From positions 20,506 through 84,505 of IMG/VR virus record IMGVR_UViG_3300020433_000002: 64,000 nt of DNA. One strand, 5' to 3'. Source of the stretch: a virus. Of the stretch, positions 10,582-17,988 are shown one piece after another (position 1 is the first letter of the stretch; every line of letters starts with the position of its first letter). Made by a program: the position numbers and the translations under genes. The notes under the pieces were generated by a model. That model did not search any database. It saw only the letters and a list, made by a program, of their open reading frames with translations, and was not told where the DNA came from.

Positions 10582-10590
10582 TGCTATAAT
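10561..10590 (+). promoter_or_regulatory. Sigma-70-type promoter
   Basis: TGGACA (10561-10566) and TATAAT (10585-10590) are 18 nt apart, overlapping the end of the structural gene and leading into the sulfotransferase gene at 10631. Confidence 0.5.
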
Positions 10591-10630
10591 AGTTCTAAGA
10601 GTTATCATGTAAAATTGAATTCTATATTAT

Positions 10631-11518
10631 ATGAATAAAAAATATTATTTTATGGGAGGGCTTCCACGTTCTGGAAGTACCCTCCTTTCTTCTATCTTAA
10701 ATCAGAATCCAAGATTTTACTCAGGCCCATCAAGTCCTGTGCTTAGTGCAATGTTCTCTGCTCATGATAGTTTTATGGGTAATGAACTATATCATGGGTA
10801 TCCAAAACCATATCAGGTCAATGAAATTGTTGGTTCAATTATAGAACATTGGTATAGTGATGTAGATAAACCAGTAATTATTGATAAGAATCGTGCGTGG
10901 ACATCTAATATTTCATACATTGAAGGATACTTGCACATAGAACCGAAGATAATTGTACCAGTAAGAAGAGTTGATGAGATATTAACATCCATACTTGAGA
11001 TGATTCATCGCAATCCTTTTAAAGAAGGACAACCAAGAATTAATTTTGTAGATGAATTTCTAGTAAAAAATAATATTCCTATCAATGATGAGGAACGTTG
11101 TAATCATCTTTTAAATCCTAGTGGTATTGTTTATGAGTCATTAAATGCTATCATGGAAGGGTTTAAGGCTCAAAAACGTGACAAATTTCACTTTATAGAC
11201 TATAATGATTTGGTAAACGATCCACAGAAAGAGTTGGATAGCATCTATGATTTCTTAGGTGAAGAATCATTCGAACATAGTTTTGATAATTTATCTAATG
11301 AATATAGGGAAGATGATCTTAATACATATGGTCTAACTGATATGCATGAAGTTCGTTCAAATATAGTAAAGACTTCTGATCATCCATCCAATATTCTTCC
11401 CCCTTCTATTATTGATCTATATAATAGAAATAGACAGAACTTAGAGTTTTGGACTGAACCTGAGGTTGTTAAAATTAATCCTCCCAAGGCACCTACATCA
11501 TATAATATCTTTTCATAA
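10631..11518 (+). CDS. Sulfotransferase family protein
   Basis: This 295-residue protein begins with the PAPS-binding loop GLPRSGSTLLSSIL (about residues 10-23), the signature of P-loop sulfotransferases, with a later VPVRRVDEILTS segment that fits the 3'-phosphate-binding strand. FHFIDYNDLVNDP is also typical of the family. It would move a sulfate group from PAPS to a sugar, protein or small molecule. It is the first of a three-gene sugar-modification cassette, followed after 2 nt by a glycosyltransferase. The acceptor is unknown; decoration of the virion or of a host surface glycan is inference. Confidence 0.8.
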   Translation: MNKKYYFMGGLPRSGSTLLSSILNQNPRFYSGPSSPVLSAMFSAHDSFMGNELYHGYPKPYQVNEIVGSIIEHWYSDVDKPVIIDKNRAWTSNISYIEGYLHIEPKIIVPVRRVDEILTSILEMIHRNPFKEGQPRINFVDEFLVKNNIPINDEERCNHLLNPSGIVYESLNAIMEGFKAQKRDKFHFIDYNDLVNDPQKELDSIYDFLGEESFEHSFDNLSNEYREDDLNTYGLTDMHEVRSNIVKTSDHPSNILPPSIIDLYNRNRQNLEFWTEPEVVKINPPKAPTSYNIFS

Positions 11519-11520
11519 TT

Positions 11521-12414
11521 ATGGCTAAAAAATATTCTTTGTTCCATGTACAAGGTGGGTTTGGAAAACATATTGCAGCAACCGCAGTAGCAAAATGTAT
11601 AAAAAATAATCATCCAAGTAGAGAATTAATATTAACTGCTGTTTATACAGAAATATATCAGAACCTTCCATTTGTAGATAGAGTATATCAATTAGGAAAC
11701 ACAAGTTACTATTATCAAACTTATGTGGAGGACATGGATTCATTAATCTTTGCTAATGAGCCATACTTTACAACTGATCATGTAAATAAAAAACTACCTT
11801 TGGTACAGACTTGGAGTAAGATGTATGGTCTGAAGTATAAAGGTGAGATGCCTCAGATTACATTCAATCATCTTCAAAAAAAGATTGCTAAAGAATTTTG
11901 GACTGGTAGAGCAAATGGTAAACCTATCATGGTCATACAAACCAATGGTGGTTTATTAAATGAACAAAGACCTTATCTATGGGCTAGAGATATGCCTATA
12001 GCATTAGCACAAAAACTTGTAGATCATTATGAAAAGGATTATCATATCTTCCAGATAACTAAACCAGCTGGTGAAGTATTAGATGGTGTAGAAGTTATTA
12101 AGGATCCTATGAGTAACATGGAACTCGTGAGTGTTCTTTTACAAAGTGAAAAGAGAATACTTATTGATAGTTGTATGCAACATGCTGCAGCCGCATTGAA
12201 GATGCCTTCAGTAGTTCTATGGAATGGTACAAGTCCAAAAGTATTTGGATGGGATATGCATACTAATATACAAGCAAGAAAACCTGCTAAGTTTAAACTA
12301 CCTAATAGTGTGTTCTTTGACTTTGATTTTATTGGTGTTGAAGCAGAGTATCCATACGTTGATGAAGACGAAGAGATCTTTGATTTTGATAAGATTATAG
12401 AGGCAGTTGGTTAG
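11521..12414 (+). CDS. GT9/heptosyltransferase-like glycosyltransferase
   Basis: This 297-residue protein resembles ADP-heptose:LPS heptosyltransferases (GT9, GT-B fold). It has an N-terminal VQGGFGKHIAATAVAKCI loop, PIMVIQTNGG at the start of the second domain, and DSCMQHAAAALKMPSVVLW, the family's acidic-Ser-x-x-x-His region near residue 220. It probably transfers a sugar from a nucleotide donor. It lies tightly between the sulfotransferase and the carbamoyltransferase, so the three genes probably act on one glycan. The donor and acceptor cannot be read from sequence. Confidence 0.7.
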   Translation: MAKKYSLFHVQGGFGKHIAATAVAKCIKNNHPSRELILTAVYTEIYQNLPFVDRVYQLGNTSYYYQTYVEDMDSLIFANEPYFTTDHVNKKLPLVQTWSKMYGLKYKGEMPQITFNHLQKKIAKEFWTGRANGKPIMVIQTNGGLLNEQRPYLWARDMPIALAQKLVDHYEKDYHIFQITKPAGEVLDGVEVIKDPMSNMELVSVLLQSEKRILIDSCMQHAAAALKMPSVVLWNGTSPKVFGWDMHTNIQARKPAKFKLPNSVFFDFDFIGVEAEYPYVDEDEEIFDFDKIIEAVG

Positions 12415-14115
12415 ATGAATGTTGTTGGACTTTATGGTGCTATAGGTTGGAACGTTGTACTTTCTAACAATCCTAAGTTAGAAAAGGAAGTAAACAATAG
12501 TTGGACACATGGTGCTAGTGTAACCTTATTTAAGGATGATAACCATATATGTAGTGTAAGTGAGGAAAGACTTAGTAGAGTAAAGTATGATGGTAACTTC
12601 CCCAGAAAGTCTATAGAATATTGTTTGTCTGTTGGTAATTTAGACAAGAAAGATATTGATTTGGTAGTCATTCCTTCTATGGCTAACCAAGAGCTTTATA
12701 AGTATTGGATTAATGGTACTCTTACAAAAAAAGTTAAAAGAAATTTTCCAAATGCAAGAGTGCAGGTAGTATCTCATCACATATGTCATGCAGCATCAAC
12801 AGTATTTTCTTGTGATTATAATGAAGGTGCTTTTGTTACATTAGATAATGCAGGATCAGTTTTGTTTGATACTGTAGGACAAATATTTGCCTGTGAAAAT
12901 CATTCATTAGGTTATTTTAATAAGAGAAAAGGTATATTCAAATATTTTCCTGGTGTTCCTCAGATGAATAACTTTGGAAATTATTATTGGTTGTGGGCAT
13001 ATCATATCTACGTTAATAAAATTGATAAAGATATTAAATTAACTGATCCATATTATAGGGAGACATTCTGCGGTAAGGTAATGGGTCTCTCTGCCTATGG
13101 AAATTTAAAAGACCTACCAAAGGATGGTAGAGTTGCTATGGAAGGTATGCCTCAGGTTGCTATGGAATTTCTACCTCAGGCAGGTAAAATGGGCCCATAT
13201 GAAAAACTAACACCAGAAAATAAGGCACAACTCCTTCAACATAATTTTGAACAAGGTATGTTAACGTACTTTAAATTATTAAAAGAAGAAACATATATTC
13301 AAGATAATCTTTGTCTTGCAGGTGGTGTCTTTCTAAACATCCTTGCTAACTCTGTGCTTCATAAGAATAATATTGCAGATAATATACACATACCACCATT
13401 CCCTGATGATACTGGACTCTCATTTGGAGCAGCATGTTATGGAATATTTAAAAATAAAGGAAAGGTAAACCTACCTCATAACATATCATTATTAGGTAAG
13501 TTTTATACTGATGAAGAGATTGAACAAGCACTTGGAGATACCAAGTATAAGAAGTATGATAACTTTGATGAATTATGTGAGGTAGTATCAGGATATCTTG
13601 CAGACAATAAAATTGTAGGATGGTTTCAGAACAGATCTGAATTTGGGCCTAGAGCACTTGGTTCAAGGTCTATCCTTATGAACCCACAACCAAAGAAGAA
13701 CAAGGACATTGTAAACTCACGCATCAAGCATCGTGAAGAGTGGAGACCCTTTGCAGGTATTATGTTAGAGGATCATCAAGAAGAGTACTTTGAAGATACA
13801 TATCCTAATGATTATATGCTATACTCTTTGACTGTACGGAAACATAAGAGAAAAAATCTTGGTGCTATTACTCATGAGGATGGTTCTTGTAGAATACAGA
13901 CAGTGAATAAGAAACTACATCCACAAGTCACTATTCTTCTAGAAAAATATAAAGAAGAAACAGGGTGTCCTATTCTTCTAAATACATCTTTCAATGATAA
14001 TGGCCAACCAATTGTTGAGACTCCAGAACATGCTGTTGATACTTTTAACAATATTGACTTGGATTACTTATGTATCGGTAACTACATTATAAATAAAAAT
14101 TTCAAGGATACATGA
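12415..14115 (+). CDS. NodU/CmcH-type carbamoyltransferase
   Basis: This 566-residue protein has the full two-domain layout of O-carbamoyltransferases. The N-terminal Kae1-like domain includes THGASVTLF and the metal-binding HHICHAAS (about residues 121-128). The C-terminal YrdC-like part has FGPRALGSRS (about 410-419), EWRPFAGIM and PILLNTSFNDNGQPIVETP. It would transfer a carbamoyl group from carbamoyl phosphate to a hydroxyl of a sugar or natural product. It starts directly after the glycosyltransferase stop and overlaps the glutaredoxin gene by 4 nt, so it is in the same operon. Confidence 0.88.
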   Translation: MNVVGLYGAIGWNVVLSNNPKLEKEVNNSWTHGASVTLFKDDNHICSVSEERLSRVKYDGNFPRKSIEYCLSVGNLDKKDIDLVVIPSMANQELYKYWINGTLTKKVKRNFPNARVQVVSHHICHAASTVFSCDYNEGAFVTLDNAGSVLFDTVGQIFACENHSLGYFNKRKGIFKYFPGVPQMNNFGNYYWLWAYHIYVNKIDKDIKLTDPYYRETFCGKVMGLSAYGNLKDLPKDGRVAMEGMPQVAMEFLPQAGKMGPYEKLTPENKAQLLQHNFEQGMLTYFKLLKEETYIQDNLCLAGGVFLNILANSVLHKNNIADNIHIPPFPDDTGLSFGAACYGIFKNKGKVNLPHNISLLGKFYTDEEIEQALGDTKYKKYDNFDELCEVVSGYLADNKIVGWFQNRSEFGPRALGSRSILMNPQPKKNKDIVNSRIKHREEWRPFAGIMLEDHQEEYFEDTYPNDYMLYSLTVRKHKRKNLGAITHEDGSCRIQTVNKKLHPQVTILLEKYKEETGCPILLNTSFNDNGQPIVETPEHAVDTFNNIDLDYLCIGNYIINKNFKDT

Positions 14116-14354
14116 ACTTCACAGTTTACACAAAAGACGGTTGCCCATATTGCGACAAGGTAAAAAAAGTTTTAAAGTTGACAGAGAGTAAGTTTGTAGT
14201 GTATAATTTAGGCCAACACTTTGATAAAGATGCATTCTATGAAGAGTTCGGAGAAGGTGCTACTTTCCCTCAAGTTTCTGTTAATGGTAAAAAATTAGGA
14301 GGTTGCGTTGACACAATCAAATTCCTCAAAGAAGAAAAAATCATCCAAACCTAA
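14112..14354 (+). CDS. nrdC: Glutaredoxin
   Basis: This 80-residue protein is the normal glutaredoxin length. It has the redox motif CPYC (residues 11-14), the cis-proline TFPQVSVNG segment and the GG after it. In T4-like phages the NrdC glutaredoxin/thioredoxin reduces the phage ribonucleotide reductase. It overlaps the carbamoyltransferase by 4 nt. Confidence 0.85.
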   Translation: MNFTVYTKDGCPYCDKVKKVLKLTESKFVVYNLGQHFDKDAFYEEFGEGATFPQVSVNGKKLGGCVDTIKFLKEEKIIQT

Positions 14355-14362
14355 CATAAATA
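14355..14362 (+). promoter_or_regulatory. T4-type late promoter (CATAAATA)
   Basis: CATAAATA follows directly after the glutaredoxin stop and lies 32 nt upstream of the small gene at 14395. Confidence 0.5.
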
Positions 14363-14394
14363 AAACGAACACTACTAATCGTGGTGTAGAACTC

Positions 14395-14526
14395 ATGCTT
14401 TCGGGAGGTAAAAGAAAGAAGAAACCTTTACATATAATATGGAATAAGATGATCTGTTTATGGAATACAGAAATAGATATCCACTTTGAGTTTTCCTTAT
14501 CGGCAAGGAAAAAAAATAAAAAATAG
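14395..14526 (+). CDS. Small basic hypothetical protein (43 aa)
   Basis: The ATG start gives MLSGGKRKKKPL and a Trp/Ile-rich core (IIWNKMICLWNTEIDIHF), ending in a lysine tail. A longer reading from a TTG at 14308 would overlap the glutaredoxin gene and cross the late promoter, so the ATG is preferred. Function unknown. Confidence 0.55.
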   Translation: MLSGGKRKKKPLHIIWNKMICLWNTEIDIHFEFSLSARKKNKK

Positions 14527-14535
14527 GAGTGTAAA

Positions 14536-14766
14536 ATGGATTTTACCATAGTAACCTTGACATTAACAACGTTAGTGTCTATACTTGCATTATTAGTTGG
14601 TGGTATGATAGGATGGATGGCGAGACAGCATTCATACGACACTACACCCCAAACAGTGTATGCTCATCCCGAAATGTTTGATGAACATGGTAACCTAACC
14701 CCAGACGAAATTGTAGCTGTACGTTTTGAAAATTATGACCCAATCGACGAAGAAGAAGACGACTAA
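14536..14766 (+). CDS. Small membrane protein (76 aa)
   Basis: One N-terminal membrane segment (about residues 4-28, VTLTLTTLVSILALLVGGMI) is followed by a basic turn and an acidic tail ending DEEEDD. A good ribosome site (aggagt) precedes the ATG. It overlaps the start of the next gene by 32 nt. Probably a single-pass inner-membrane protein; function unknown. Confidence 0.65.
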   Translation: MDFTIVTLTLTTLVSILALLVGGMIGWMARQHSYDTTPQTVYAHPEMFDEHGNLTPDEIVAVRFENYDPIDEEEDD

Positions 14767-15331
14767 ACCTAAGAGAACCTTACAGGTTAAAACTCTTCCA
14801 GAATTACCAAGCAATCCTTTTATCTTTGAGATTCTTGATCTAGCATCAAGACAAAGATCTAAGGCCAAAAAGATAGAAGTACTTAGAAAGTATGATCACA
14901 AGGCACTGAGACATGTCTTGATCTGGAACTTTGATGAAGCAATAGTTTCTATACTACCAGAAGGAGAGGTTCCTTACGTAGGATATGATGAGAACGTTTC
15001 TTACAGTGGATCTTTAACCACTAAACTTTCTCATCAGATACGTACCATGCATGAGAAAGGTAACTTCTCTTTAGGTGCAGGTGATCAGCAAGGTCATACT
15101 ACTATTCGAAGAGAGTCTAAACACTTCTATAGATTTGTAAAAGGTGGTGACGATAGATTAAATGCTATCCGTAGAGAGACAATGTTTATTAACATTCTAC
15201 AAGGTCTACATCCATTAGAAGCAGAGATTGTTTGTCTTATAAAGGATAAAAAACTATCTGACTCCTATAATATTACAAGAGAAGTTGTTGCAGCAGCATT
15301 CCCTGATATTGTATGGAGAGATGGTAAATGA
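14735..15331 (+). CDS. DUF6433-like conserved cyanophage protein
   Basis: This 198-residue protein has a lysine-rich start and a helical body, with FIFEILDLASRQRSKAKK, RHVLIWNFDEAIVSILPEG and LQGLHPLEAEIVCLIKDK. I recognise it as the conserved myovirus family DUF6433, usually near nucleotide or replication genes. The ATG at 14735 is chosen over an upstream TTG (14726). Role unknown. Confidence 0.65.
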   Translation: MTQSTKKKTTKPKRTLQVKTLPELPSNPFIFEILDLASRQRSKAKKIEVLRKYDHKALRHVLIWNFDEAIVSILPEGEVPYVGYDENVSYSGSLTTKLSHQIRTMHEKGNFSLGAGDQQGHTTIRRESKHFYRFVKGGDDRLNAIRRETMFINILQGLHPLEAEIVCLIKDKKLSDSYNITREVVAAAFPDIVWRDGK

Positions 15332-15654
15332 CGACCACACCTAAAAAGAAATCAATATGGTCTACAGAAGAATTAGAAAAACTATCTGAGGTCTATGGTA
15401 CAAGTATTATTATAGAGAATGGTACAGACGAGGAAGTAAAAACAACTCAAGCACCTAACGATGCATATATTGTTCAGTATGTGTACGAGGATTCGGTTCG
15501 CTATGACCTTACAAGAGGTACTAAGATGGCCGTGTTTGATATGTACTATGATAAAATTAAAAGGGGTTTGAAGTCCATAGACTATGGTAAGGGAACCATT
15601 AAACCTAACCTCTGGGGTTACAAATCACCGCAAGGAAAAAAGAAAAAGAAATGA
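15328..15654 (+). CDS. Hypothetical protein (108 aa)
   Basis: Overlaps the previous gene by 4 nt and the following zinc-ribbon gene by 4 nt, so it is translationally coupled on both sides. It has an IWSTEELEKLSEVYG helix near the N-terminus and a lysine-rich C-terminus (GKKKKK). Not recognised. Confidence 0.6.
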   Translation: MTTTPKKKSIWSTEELEKLSEVYGTSIIIENGTDEEVKTTQAPNDAYIVQYVYEDSVRYDLTRGTKMAVFDMYYDKIKRGLKSIDYGKGTIKPNLWGYKSPQGKKKKK

Positions 15655-15821
15655 ATTGTTGGCACTGTAATACTGAACTTATATGGGGATCAGATTTTGA
15701 TGCTGAAGACTATGGATGTGAAGAAGAGTACTCTATTGTAACTAACCTTACATGTCCTAAGTGTGAGTCATTTGTACAAGTATATTATCCTAATGAAGAT
15801 CAAAGACAAGTTTCTAGATAA
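15651..15821 (+). CDS. Small zinc-ribbon protein (56 aa)
   Basis: Two Cys-x2-Cys pairs are present, CWHC at residues 3-6 and CPKC near residue 38, the classic treble-clef/zinc-ribbon spacing. It has an acidic middle. It overlaps the preceding gene by 4 nt (ATGA) and the following oxygenase start by 29 nt. Probably binds nucleic acid or protein. Confidence 0.65.
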   Translation: MNCWHCNTELIWGSDFDAEDYGCEEEYSIVTNLTCPKCESFVQVYYPNEDQRQVSR

Positions 15822-16302
15822 ATATACCTTCTATAGAATTAAAAAAACCATATTTAATTATGAAGATACTCCTTGGAGATGCATTAAGGATGTCTCTGGT
15901 TTAGGTAAGGAGAGGGATTGTTATTTTACTCATTCATTATATGAAACTTATATGGATGAGAATTTAAAATTAAATTCATATGCAACACCTTGTAGTCCTC
16001 ACTCTTGGATAGCAGATATATTAAAAGAGGCTATAGGTGCAGAACATTTAATTAGGGTAAAGGTAAATCTATATCCTAGAACAGATATTCTAGTCAGTCA
16101 TAGGCCTCATAAAGATTATAATTTTCCACATAAGGGAGCATTGTTTTCTTTGAATACGTGTGATGGCCATACTAATGTTGATGGTACACCAGTTGACTCT
16201 GTTAAAAATAGAATGCTATTCTTTGACCCTCAAGTCACACATAATAGTACTAACTGTACTGATGAACAGTTTAGATGTAACATCAATATTAATTACCAAT
16301 AA
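15793..16302 (+). CDS. Fe(II)/2-oxoglutarate-dependent oxygenase-like protein
   Basis: This 169-residue protein shows the double-stranded beta-helix signature: HKD (in RPHKDYNFPHKG), then LSLN-type strands, then a distal His in FFDPQVTHNST and an Arg in QFRCNININ. This is the H-x-D...H facial triad with a 2-oxoglutarate-binding Arg. An upstream ATG at 15763 would add ten residues but lies deeper in the zinc-ribbon gene; the MKIKDKF start is preferred. Substrate unknown. Confidence 0.6.
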   Translation: MKIKDKFLDKYTFYRIKKTIFNYEDTPWRCIKDVSGLGKERDCYFTHSLYETYMDENLKLNSYATPCSPHSWIADILKEAIGAEHLIRVKVNLYPRTDILVSHRPHKDYNFPHKGALFSLNTCDGHTNVDGTPVDSVKNRMLFFDPQVTHNSTNCTDEQFRCNININYQ

Positions 16303-16411
16303 CCTCTGGCCACCAAAATTGACTTTAGCTTTCAAAAATCGGGAGAAAAAAACTCCGCAAAATTTTTGAGCCACAGGATTTTGTATCAGATGCTACTGTT
16401 CTACTTGCCTA

Positions 16412-16417
16412 TATAAT
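16412..16417 (+). promoter_or_regulatory. Putative promoter -10 for the riboswitch transcript
   Basis: TATAAT lies 25 nt upstream of the first riboswitch copy; no good -35 is visible at 16-18 nt. The rest of the 16303-16440 gap holds no gene, only a short GGAG/CTCC hairpin near 16350. Confidence 0.45.
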
Positions 16418-16441
16418 ATACATGTGTTAGAATTAACACAA

Positions 16442-16484
16442 CGTTCATCTCCTTCGGGAGACGCAAGTAAGCCGACTCGGAACG
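16442..16484 (+). promoter_or_regulatory. Glutamine riboswitch aptamer, copy 1 (glnA / Downstream-peptide type)
   Basis: The outer stem CGTTC (442-446) pairs with GAACG (480-484). An inner stem TCTCC/GGAGA with a TTCG loop (448-461) is followed by the conserved ACGCAAGTAAGCCGA core and GGAACG. This matches what I know of the glnA and Downstream-peptide RNAs of cyanobacteria and their phages, which bind L-glutamine. Confidence 0.8.
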
Positions 16485-16488
16485 GAAT

Positions 16489-16531
16489 CGTTCATCCTCG
16501 CAAGAGGACGCAAAAGCCGACTAAAGGAACG
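16489..16531 (+). promoter_or_regulatory. Glutamine riboswitch aptamer, copy 2
   Basis: Four nt after copy 1, CGTTC (489-493) again pairs with GAACG (527-531), and TCCTC/GAGGA with a GCAA loop forms the inner stem. The core ACGCAAAAGCCGA differs from copy 1 (AAGT to AAAA). The tandem pair suggests a sharper or two-site response to glutamine for the peptide gene that starts 32 nt downstream. Confidence 0.75.
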
Positions 16532-16563
16532 GGCCTAAAAATCCAACTACTGAGGACAAGCAA

Positions 16564-16707
16564 ATGGCAACAGTTACTTACCGTGGTGTCGAATACGACA
16601 CTGAAGAGTACAACGCAAAAGTTGTTGATGAAGCAGCTAAGCGTGAAAGACACGATTTAATGTATCGTGGTCTCAAGGTTAAAAGCAAGGCATCACCTTG
16701 CAGTTAA
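16564..16707 (+). CDS. DUF4278-type small protein (47 aa) under riboswitch control
   Basis: Starts MATVTYRGVEYD and carries a second MYRGLKVK, the YRG-type motif of the cyanobacterial DUF4278 family. The Downstream-peptide RNA class is named for such short ORFs. In cyanobacteria comparable small proteins are linked to nitrogen control. A rho-independent terminator follows after 6 nt, so this is a one-gene transcription unit. Its function in the phage is unknown. Confidence 0.75.
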   Translation: MATVTYRGVEYDTEEYNAKVVDEAAKRERHDLMYRGLKVKSKASPCS

Positions 16708-16713
16708 CATTAG

Positions 16714-16739
16714 GGAGGGGTTGATCCCCTCCTTTTTTT
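16714..16739 (+). terminator. Rho-independent terminator
   Basis: Stem GGAGGGG (714-720) with CCCCTCC (726-732), loop TTGAT, then seven T. Confidence 0.9.
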
Positions 16740-16743
16740 ATGC

Positions 16744-16749
16744 TATACT
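16744..16749 (+). promoter_or_regulatory. Putative promoter -10 (TATACT)
   Basis: TATACT lies 4 nt after the T-run of the terminator and 21 nt before the next ATG. The terminator-promoter order recurs elsewhere in the window. Confidence 0.4.
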
Positions 16750-16770
16750 TAGTGAAATGAAATTTTATCT

Positions 16771-16932
16771 ATGGATCGAAGAAAGTTAAAAGACATTGTT
16801 CGTACATTAGAATTAACAGTTGATGCACTTAAAGCAGAGGTCTATTCTGACGTAGATGCTTATTCTACCTCAAATACCTCAAAAAAGATATTGACTGATT
16901 ACGACGAAATTTTTGAGGACGACGACGGATGA
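16771..16932 (+). CDS. Small acidic hypothetical protein (53 aa)
   Basis: Starts MDRRKLKDIVRTLELTVDAL (helical) and ends in an acidic tail (EIFEDDDG). It overlaps the next gene by 4 nt (ATGA). Function unknown; likely the first gene of the thyX operon. Confidence 0.6.
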   Translation: MDRRKLKDIVRTLELTVDALKAEVYSDVDAYSTSNTSKKILTDYDEIFEDDDG

Positions 16933-17087
16933 GACAAAAGCAAATTCTTAAGAATTTAAAAGAAGCACTTAAACAAGACTATTTGTACACTTCTGAAGAG
17001 CTTTCATTTATGAAAGAACAACTTGCTGTTCTTGAAAAAGAGACATTAGCTAGAAAAAGAGAAAAACCCGAAGGATTTGGTAAATGA
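16929..17087 (+). CDS. Small helical hypothetical protein (52 aa)
   Basis: Predicted coiled coil (LKNLKEALKQDYL...MKEQLAVLEKE) with a basic tail. It overlaps both neighbours by 4 nt, which couples its translation to thyX. Confidence 0.6.
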   Translation: MRQKQILKNLKEALKQDYLYTSEELSFMKEQLAVLEKETLARKREKPEGFGK

Positions 17088-17716
17088 ACGTAAAACTTGT
17101 TAGTATCACTCCTGATGCAGAACAAACAATGGCTTATATCGCCAGAGTGAGTAATCCCTCAAATCAGGATAATGAAAAATACTCAGGCTTATTAAAGTAT
17201 TGTATTAAGCATAATCATTGGAGTGTATTTGAACAATCCTCGATGAGCTTGGAGATCGAGACAAGCCGAGCTATCGCTGCTCAAATTTTGAGACATAGGA
17301 GTTTTACGTTCCAAGAGTTCTCACAGAGATATGCAGCAAGCACCGCATTAGGGGATATTCCACTACCAGAACTCAGAAGGCAGGATGAGAAGAATCGTCA
17401 AAATTCTACAAATGACTTGGAACCCGAAAAAATCGAAAAATTCGAAAAACAGATGGAAACCCTGTTTAGTTCTGCAAAGTCACTCTATGAGCAAATGTTG
17501 AGTCAGGGTGTTGCGAAGGAATGTGCAAGAATGGTGTTACCTCTATGTACTCCTACCAGAATCTATATGACTGGAAGTTGTCGTTCATGGGTTCACTATA
17601 TTAATCTGAGATCTGCACACGGTACTCAAAAAGAGCATATGCAGATTGCAGAGGAATGTAGAAAGATCTTTATAGAGCAATTCCCGAACGTATCAGAAGC
17701 CCTAGAATGGGTCTAA
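17084..17716 (+). CDS. thyX: Flavin-dependent thymidylate synthase ThyX
   Basis: This 210-residue protein has the ThyX motif as RHRSFTFQEFSQRYA (about residues 70-84). Family-typical segments around it include HWSVFEQSSMSLEIETSRAIAAQ before it and CRSWVHYINLR near the end. It makes dTMP from dUMP with FAD, NADPH and methylene-tetrahydrofolate, feeding phage DNA synthesis. It overlaps the preceding gene by 4 nt. Confidence 0.93.
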   Translation: MNVKLVSITPDAEQTMAYIARVSNPSNQDNEKYSGLLKYCIKHNHWSVFEQSSMSLEIETSRAIAAQILRHRSFTFQEFSQRYAASTALGDIPLPELRRQDEKNRQNSTNDLEPEKIEKFEKQMETLFSSAKSLYEQMLSQGVAKECARMVLPLCTPTRIYMTGSCRSWVHYINLRSAHGTQKEHMQIAEECRKIFIEQFPNVSEALEWV

Positions 17717-17738
17717 ATAAATTACCCGATAAAATATT

Positions 17739-17987
17739 ATGGCTACATACCCTGTTGTAAATACAAAAACTGGAGATAAGAGAGAAGTCACGATGAGTGT
17801 ACATGACTGGGATCAGTGGTGTACCGATAATCCTGATTGGAGTAGAGATTACTCTGATCCATCAACATGTCCAAGTGCTGCAGAAGTGGGAGACTGGAGA
17901 GATAAACTACGTAAATCAAAGCCTGGCTGGAATGAAGTTTTGGAGAAAGCATCCAAATCGCCAGGTGCCCGTAATTTGAAACTATAA
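17739..17987 (+). CDS. Conserved hypothetical protein (82 aa)
   Basis: Conserved-looking small protein with tryptophans (VHDWDQWCTDNPDW) and a GDWRDKLRKSKPGWNEVLEK motif. It lies one base before phoH and after thyX, a placing I associate with cyanomyoviruses. A CTAAATA sequence at 17715 may be a weak late promoter. Function unknown. Confidence 0.6.
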   Translation: MATYPVVNTKTGDKREVTMSVHDWDQWCTDNPDWSRDYSDPSTCPSAAEVGDWRDKLRKSKPGWNEVLEKASKSPGARNLKL

Positions 17988-17988
17988 A

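Noticed and set aside
14308-14394. TTG-started extension of the 43-residue gene
   Set aside because: It overlaps the glutaredoxin gene and spans a late promoter; the ATG at 14395 is better placed.
16424-16660. 78-codon frame over the riboswitch
   Set aside because: It runs through both aptamers and is out of frame with the DUF4278 gene; the RNA structures explain the region better.
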